Assembly (NCBI RefSeq): GCF_000092225.1
Contig: NC_014158.1
Location: 1,984,001-2,048,000, forward strand
From: Tsukamurella paurometabola DSM 20162
GTDB lineage: Bacteria > Actinomycetota > Actinomycetes > Mycobacteriales > Mycobacteriaceae
DNA length: 64,000 nt
Direction of reading: 5' to 3'
The first letter of the stretch is position 1. Every line of letters starts with the position of its first letter. The position numbers and the translations under genes were made by a program. This document shows positions 60,110 through 64,000 of the stretch, piece after piece. A model generated the notes under the pieces. It searched no databases and had not been told where the DNA came from. It saw only the letters and a program-made list of their open reading frames with translations.

Positions 60110-61705
60110 ATGACTTCCTCCGAGGTGGAGCTTCCCGTCGTCGCTTTCGAGCCCGGTCGCTGGGGAGATCCGGCCACGCCGATGCACCTGTCCGATTCGG
60201 TGCTCGGCGCGCTGACCATGCTCGGCATCGATGGGGCGCCGCCCGAGCCGATCACACCCGTGGTGGCCGCGAGCCGGGCCGATGAATCCGCGGTCACCGC
60301 ATTGCGCGCCACCGGTGCGGACGTCTCCACCGATCAGGCCGACCGGCTACGGCACCTGCGCGGCTACTCGACCCCCGATCTGCTGAGGTTTCGTACGGGC
60401 GACGCCTCCGACGCCCCTGATGTGGTGGTCACTGCGCGCACGGCCGACCAGGTGACCGCTGTTCTGCGGGTGTGCGGCGAGGCCGGGTTCACGCTCAGCC
60501 CGTTCGCGGGAGGTACCGCCGTCACCGGCGGACTCGCCCCGGAACGTACGCGCCCGGTCGTCGCGCTCGACCTGCGTGGTCTCACCGGCCTGCTCGACCT
60601 CGACTCCGTCTCGCAGGTCGCCACGCTCGCCGCCGGAACCCGGCTGCCCGAGGCGGAGAAGCTCTTGCGCGAGCGAGGCTTCGAGCTCGGTCACTTCCCC
60701 CAGTCCTACGAGGGCGCGACCATCGGCGGCTGTGCAGTCACCCGATCCGCCGGGCAGTCCTCGATCGGCTACGGCCGCTTCGACGAGATGGTCGTCGGGC
60801 TCACCGTCGCCACCCCGGTGGGCACCAGCGAGATCGGCACCGCACCCAAGTCTGCCGCCGGCCCCGACCTGCGCCAGCTGTTCCTCGGCTCCGAGGGGGT
60901 GTTCGGCGTGGTCACCGCCGTGCGTGTCCGGGTGCACCCCGTGCCGGCGGTCCGGCGTTTCTACGGCTGGCACTTCACCGACTTCGCCGCCGGTGCCGCA
61001 GCAATGCGGTACCTGGCCCAGAGCGCAATACGGCCGACGGTGCTGCGGCTGTCCGACGAGGCGGAGACCGGTCTCAATCTGGCGAACCCCGGATCCGCGG
61101 GCACGGCCGATGGCCCCGTCGGTGGGTGTCTGATGATCGTCGGCTTCGAGGGCGACGAGCCCGACGTCGACTGCCGGGACGGCTACGTCTCCGCGCGGCT
61201 GATCGAGCTGGGCGGCACGTTCCTCGGCGAGGGGCCCGGCGAGGCGTGGCGTGTGGGACGGTTCCGCGGCCCGTACCTCCGCGATCCACTACTCGACGCC
61301 GGGGCTCTGGTCGAGACGCTGGAGACCGTCACCTTCTGGTCCAATATCGACCGGCTCAAAGCCGATGTCACCGCGGCGATCACCGGCGCCCTCGGCGACC
61401 AGGGCAGCCCCGCGGTAGTCATGTGTCACATCTCGCACGTCTACCCGACCGGGGCTTCGTTGTACTTCACGGTGATCGCCAAAGCGCTACCGGATTCTTT
61501 GGCGCAGTGGACGATCGCCAAGCGGGCCGCGAACGCGGCGATCCGCGCGGCCGGTGCCTCGATCACGCATCACCACGCCGTCGGCGTCGACCACCGTGCG
61601 ACCTACCTGGAGGAGATCGGCGACGTTCAGCTCGCGGCCCTGCGCGCCGTGAAGTCCGCGCTCGACCCGCACGGTGTGCTCAACCCCGGGGTTCTGCTCC
61701 CGTGA
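60110..61705 (+). CDS. FAD-binding oxidase (alkyl-DHAP synthase/glycolate-oxidase-like)
   Basis: 531 residues. FAD-binding (PP-loop type) Phe-Ala-Gly-Gly-Thr-Ala-Val-Thr-Gly and Gly-His-Phe-Pro-Gln-Ser-Tyr-Glu-Gly-Ala-Thr-Ile-Gly-Gly-Cys, with the C-terminal Val-Gly-Val-Asp-His and Leu-Asp-Pro-His-Gly-Val-Leu-Asn-Pro-Gly. The last motif is usual for D-2-hydroxyacid or alkyl-DHAP enzymes. It corresponds to Rv2251. The substrate is not clear. It overlaps the DagK gene (GTGA). Confidence 0.88.
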   Translation: MTSSEVELPVVAFEPGRWGDPATPMHLSDSVLGALTMLGIDGAPPEPITPVVAASRADESAVTALRATGADVSTDQADRLRHLRGYSTPDLLRFRTGDASDAPDVVVTARTADQVTAVLRVCGEAGFTLSPFAGGTAVTGGLAPERTRPVVALDLRGLTGLLDLDSVSQVATLAAGTRLPEAEKLLRERGFELGHFPQSYEGATIGGCAVTRSAGQSSIGYGRFDEMVVGLTVATPVGTSEIGTAPKSAAGPDLRQLFLGSEGVFGVVTAVRVRVHPVPAVRRFYGWHFTDFAAGAAAMRYLAQSAIRPTVLRLSDEAETGLNLANPGSAGTADGPVGGCLMIVGFEGDEPDVDCRDGYVSARLIELGGTFLGEGPGEAWRVGRFRGPYLRDPLLDAGALVETLETVTFWSNIDRLKADVTAAITGALGDQGSPAVVMCHISHVYPTGASLYFTVIAKALPDSLAQWTIAKRAANAAIRAAGASITHHHAVGVDHRATYLEEIGDVQLAALRAVKSALDPHGVLNPGVLLP

Positions 61706-62586
61706 GCGCCCGGCCGGACGTGGTCGCCGTGATCAACCCGATCTCCGGCGGCGGTGCCGCCCGGGAGCAATGGGCCGCGGTGGCCGCCGAGTTGCACCGG
61801 TACGGCATGGATGTCGAAGCGGTCGAGTCCGACTCGGGTGAGGACGCAGCCGCTCGCGCGGCCGAGGCGGCGGCCAGTGGTGCCCTCACCGTCGCCGTCG
61901 GTGGCGACGGCCAGATCCGCGACGTGGCATCCGGTGTCCTGCGGGTGCCGGGCGCCCCGCTGGGCATCGCCGCCGCCGGCCGCGGCAATGATTTCGTCCG
62001 GCACCTGGGCATGCCCATCGACCCGGCGGGCATCGCCGCCGTCCTCGCCGACGGCCGCCGCCGCGACCTCGATGTGCTCACGGTGGGGGATCGGATCGCC
62101 GTGGGCAACGTGTACGTGGGCCTCGATTCCGTGGCGACGGAGATGATCAACCGCCTGCGCTGGATGGGTCCGCTGGCCTACCGCATCGCCCCGGCGCTGG
62201 CGGCCCTGCGGTGGAAGCCGGCGACCTTCACGGTGACCGTCGACGGTGTCGCGCACCGACTACTGGCGCACATCGTGGTCATCGCGAACTCCGGCCGCTA
62301 CGGCAGCGGTCTGCACATGGTTCCCTCGGCGTCCGCGGATAACGGCCGCATCGACGTGCTCGCGGTGCGCGGCGAGGGGTCCGTGGTCAGGCTGATCGGG
62401 GCGATGGGGGAGGCGAAGACCGGTGTCCACGTACACCGCCCGGAGGTGATCACCTTCACCGGTCAGGAGATCTCCGTGACGGCCGATCGACCGATCCCGG
62501 TGCACTCCGACGGTGACTACCTGCAGAAGCTGCCCGTCACCGTCGGTCTCCGCAAAGCCGTTCTCCCGGTGCTCGTCCCGCGCTGA
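61702..62586 (+). CDS. dagK: Diacylglycerol kinase family lipid kinase
   Basis: 294 residues from GTG 61702. Asn-Pro-Ile-Ser-Gly-Gly-Gly near the start, Val-Gly-Gly-Asp-Gly-Gln (the GGDGT/Q motif) near 70, Ala-Ala-Gly-Arg-Gly-Asn-Asp-Phe, and the closing His-Ser-Asp-Gly-Asp-Tyr. It phosphorylates a diacylglycerol or similar lipid; in mycobacteria (Rv2252) it supports phosphatidylinositol mannoside metabolism. Four bases before the convergent DUF885 gene. Confidence 0.93.
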   Translation: MSARPDVVAVINPISGGGAAREQWAAVAAELHRYGMDVEAVESDSGEDAAARAAEAAASGALTVAVGGDGQIRDVASGVLRVPGAPLGIAAAGRGNDFVRHLGMPIDPAGIAAVLADGRRRDLDVLTVGDRIAVGNVYVGLDSVATEMINRLRWMGPLAYRIAPALAALRWKPATFTVTVDGVAHRLLAHIVVIANSGRYGSGLHMVPSASADNGRIDVLAVRGEGSVVRLIGAMGEAKTGVHVHRPEVITFTGQEISVTADRPIPVHSDGDYLQKLPVTVGLRKAVLPVLVPR

Positions 62587-62590
62587 CGGC

Positions 62591-64000
62591 TCAGGCGATC
62601 GCGGCGCGCAGGGTGTCCAGACCCATGCCGCCCAGGGCGAGGGCGTCCCGGTGGAAGTCCTTGACCGACGATCCCGGGTGCGCCGCGAGGTAGGCGTCGC
62701 GGGTCTGCTCCCATACCCGCTGTCCCACCGAGTACGACGGTGCCTGGCCGGGCCAGCCCAGGTATCGGTGGTACTCGAACCGGAGCTGCTCGTCGGACAT
62801 GGCGACGTGCGAGCGCAGGAAGGCCCAGCCCTTCTCGTACGTCCACGCGCCTCCACCCACCTCGGCGGGCGCCTCGAAGCCGCAGTGCACACCGATGTCG
62901 AGCACCACTCGCGCCGCGCGCAGCCGCTGCGAGTCGAGCATGCCCATGAGGTCGCCGTCGTCGTCGAGGAAGCCGAGATCCCGCATGAGTCGTTCCGCGT
63001 ACAGCGCCCAGCCCTCACCGTGTCCCGAGGTGAACGAGTACAGCTTGCGCCAGCGGTTCAGCGGCGCGATCACGGCCTGCCCGATCTGCAGGTGGTGTCC
63101 CGGGACACCTTCGTGGTAGACGGTGGTCTTCTCCTGCCAGGTGTGGAACTCGGTGACGCCCTTCGGAACCGACCACCACATCGAACCCGGACGAGTCAGG
63201 TCGGCCGAGGGTCCGGTGTAGTAGATGCCGCCGCTGCTGCTCGGCGCGATCCGGCAGTCCAAGTGATGCAGCGGCGCCGGGATATCGAAGTGTGTGCCCG
63301 CCAGGGCGGCGACCGACTCGTCCGAGGTCCGCTGCATCCATGCCTGGAGTGCATCGGTGCCGTGCAGTGCGTACCGCGGCTCGGTGTCCAGGCGCGTGAT
63401 CGCCTCCGCCACCGTCGATCCCGGGTACAGCCGCTGCGCGACCTCGTGCTGTTCGGCGACGATCGACGCCAGCAGCTGCTGCCCCCAGGCGTACGTCTCC
63501 TCCAGATCGACATTGGTGCCCAGGAACAGCCGCGAGTACAGCGGATAGGCCTCGCGCCCCACTCCCAGACCGCCCGAACGATCCACCGGCACCGCCGACG
63601 GCGCGATCTCGTCGGAGAGCACCGTGGCGAACCTGGCGAACGCCGCGTGGATGGCCTCGACGAGGCCGTCCGGAATCGGTCCGCTGAGCCGGTCGGCGTT
63701 CGCCGCGACTTGCTCTCCCGCTTCGCGGGCCTGGGTGAGGCACTCGGTGACCTGAAGAGCGGCGAACGGCCACGAACCGTCGGTGAGCCGGGCCCGCAGA
63801 CCCGAGATGGCCGAGTCGACGGCGGCGGGCACCGCGGACAGACGCGCGACGAGGAGGGCATCCGCCTCGTCGGTGCCGGTACCCATCAGGTCGAAGACAT
63901 CGCGGATGCCTTGGAGCGGTGAGGCGATCACGTTGAGGTCGCCCACGATCCGTCCGGCGTCGGCCAGTTCGATCTGCACACCGAGGCGTTCACGCAGTGC
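62591..64000 (-). CDS. DUF885-family putative metallopeptidase, 5' end cut by window edge
   Basis: The frame remains open through base 64000, so the N-terminus is missing; at least 469 codons are visible. The metal motif is His-Glu-Gly-Val-Pro-Gly-His-His-Leu-Gln, the HEGxPGHHxQ signature of DUF885, with Gly-Glu-Gly-Trp-Ala-Leu-Tyr-Ala-Glu as the distal part. Family members are thought to be zinc carboxypeptidases. Its stop lies four bases past the dagK stop on the opposite strand. Confidence 0.88.
   Translation of the reverse strand, partial: ALRERLGVQIELADAGRIVGDLNVIASPLQGIRDVFDLMGTGTDEADALLVARLSAVPAAVDSAISGLRARLTDGSWPFAALQVTECLTQAREAGEQVAANADRLSGPIPDGLVEAIHAAFARFATVLSDEIAPSAVPVDRSGGLGVGREAYPLYSRLFLGTNVDLEETYAWGQQLLASIVAEQHEVAQRLYPGSTVAEAITRLDTEPRYALHGTDALQAWMQRTSDESVAALAGTHFDIPAPLHHLDCRIAPSSSGGIYYTGPSADLTRPGSMWWSVPKGVTEFHTWQEKTTVYHEGVPGHHLQIGQAVIAPLNRWRKLYSFTSGHGEGWALYAERLMRDLGFLDDDGDLMGMLDSQRLRAARVVLDIGVHCGFEAPAEVGGGAWTYEKGWAFLRSHVAMSDEQLRFEYHRYLGWPGQAPSYSVGQRVWEQTRDAYLAAHPGSSVKDFHRDALALGGMGLDTLRAAIA

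Overview
The window is a GC-rich, densely coded stretch of a mycolic-acid actinobacterium (order Mycobacteriales). The evidence is a phosphatidylinositol-mannoside cluster (thrS, Ap4A phosphorylase-like HIT gene, pgsA, patA, pimA), a WS/DGAT wax-ester synthase, an Rv2578c-type radical SAM gene, and gene order that follows several Mycobacterium tuberculosis neighbourhoods from memory: Rv2670c-2672, Rv2614c-2609c, Rv2606c-2603c, Rv2594c-2592c, Rv2588c-2580c and Rv2249c-2252. Extra or absent genes relative to those blocks, and many GTG and possibly leaderless starts, point to a relative such as Tsukamurella or Gordonia rather than Mycobacterium. That genus call is inference. The contig is cut inside a gene at both ends.

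Layout. 1-2.3 kb: lipoprotein hydrolase, RibD-like reductase and zapE. 2.3-6 kb: copper unit (csoR, copper P-type ATPase, small membrane protein, divergent membrane protein) with two palindromic CsoR-type operators. 6-12.5 kb: CGNR-like regulator, acyl-CoA carboxyltransferase, folD under a ZTP riboswitch, a second YidC-type insertase with a small membrane partner, five tRNA genes and a VOC protein. 12.5-17 kb: glycosyltransferases and a TetR regulator. 17-24.3 kb: thrS and the PIM operon. 25-32 kb: vitamin B6 genes pdxS and pdxT, interleaved with an RDD-FHA protein, a PP2C phosphatase and tesB, then a WS/DGAT and yebC. 32-36 kb: VanW protein and ruvCAB behind an SOS box. 36-40.4 kb: an SDR and two coupled membrane glycosyltransferases. 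40.5-49 kb: RecQ with a phosphoribosyltransferase-like tail, then yajC-secD-secF-apt-rel. 49-50.7 kb: IS30-family insertion with a small His-rich gene. 50.7-54.7 kb: ppiB, a metallo-beta-lactamase-fold hydrolase, hisS and a membrane protein. 54.8-58 kb: radical SAM protein, ArsR/SRPBCC pair, and CobW-type metallochaperone behind a Zur-like palindrome. 58-64 kb: glpD, TetR, flavoprotein, diacylglycerol kinase and a DUF885 protein.

How parts fit together. The 20-24 kb genes make phosphatidylinositol, mannosylate it and acylate it. folD is expected to be induced when ZTP signals one-carbon shortage. SecD, SecF and YajC form the accessory Sec complex, alongside (p)ppGpp control by Rel. Two metal themes recur: copper efflux around csoR, and zinc handling suggested by the His-rich peptide and the CobW protein. 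The regions most worth a second look are the 1.8-kb IS30/His-rich unit bounded by imperfect inverted repeats, the FHA/PP2C pair inside the vitamin B6 cluster, and the RecQ C-terminal domain. I saw no CRISPR array, prophage or rRNA gene, and no gene-free stretch longer than about 300 bases.
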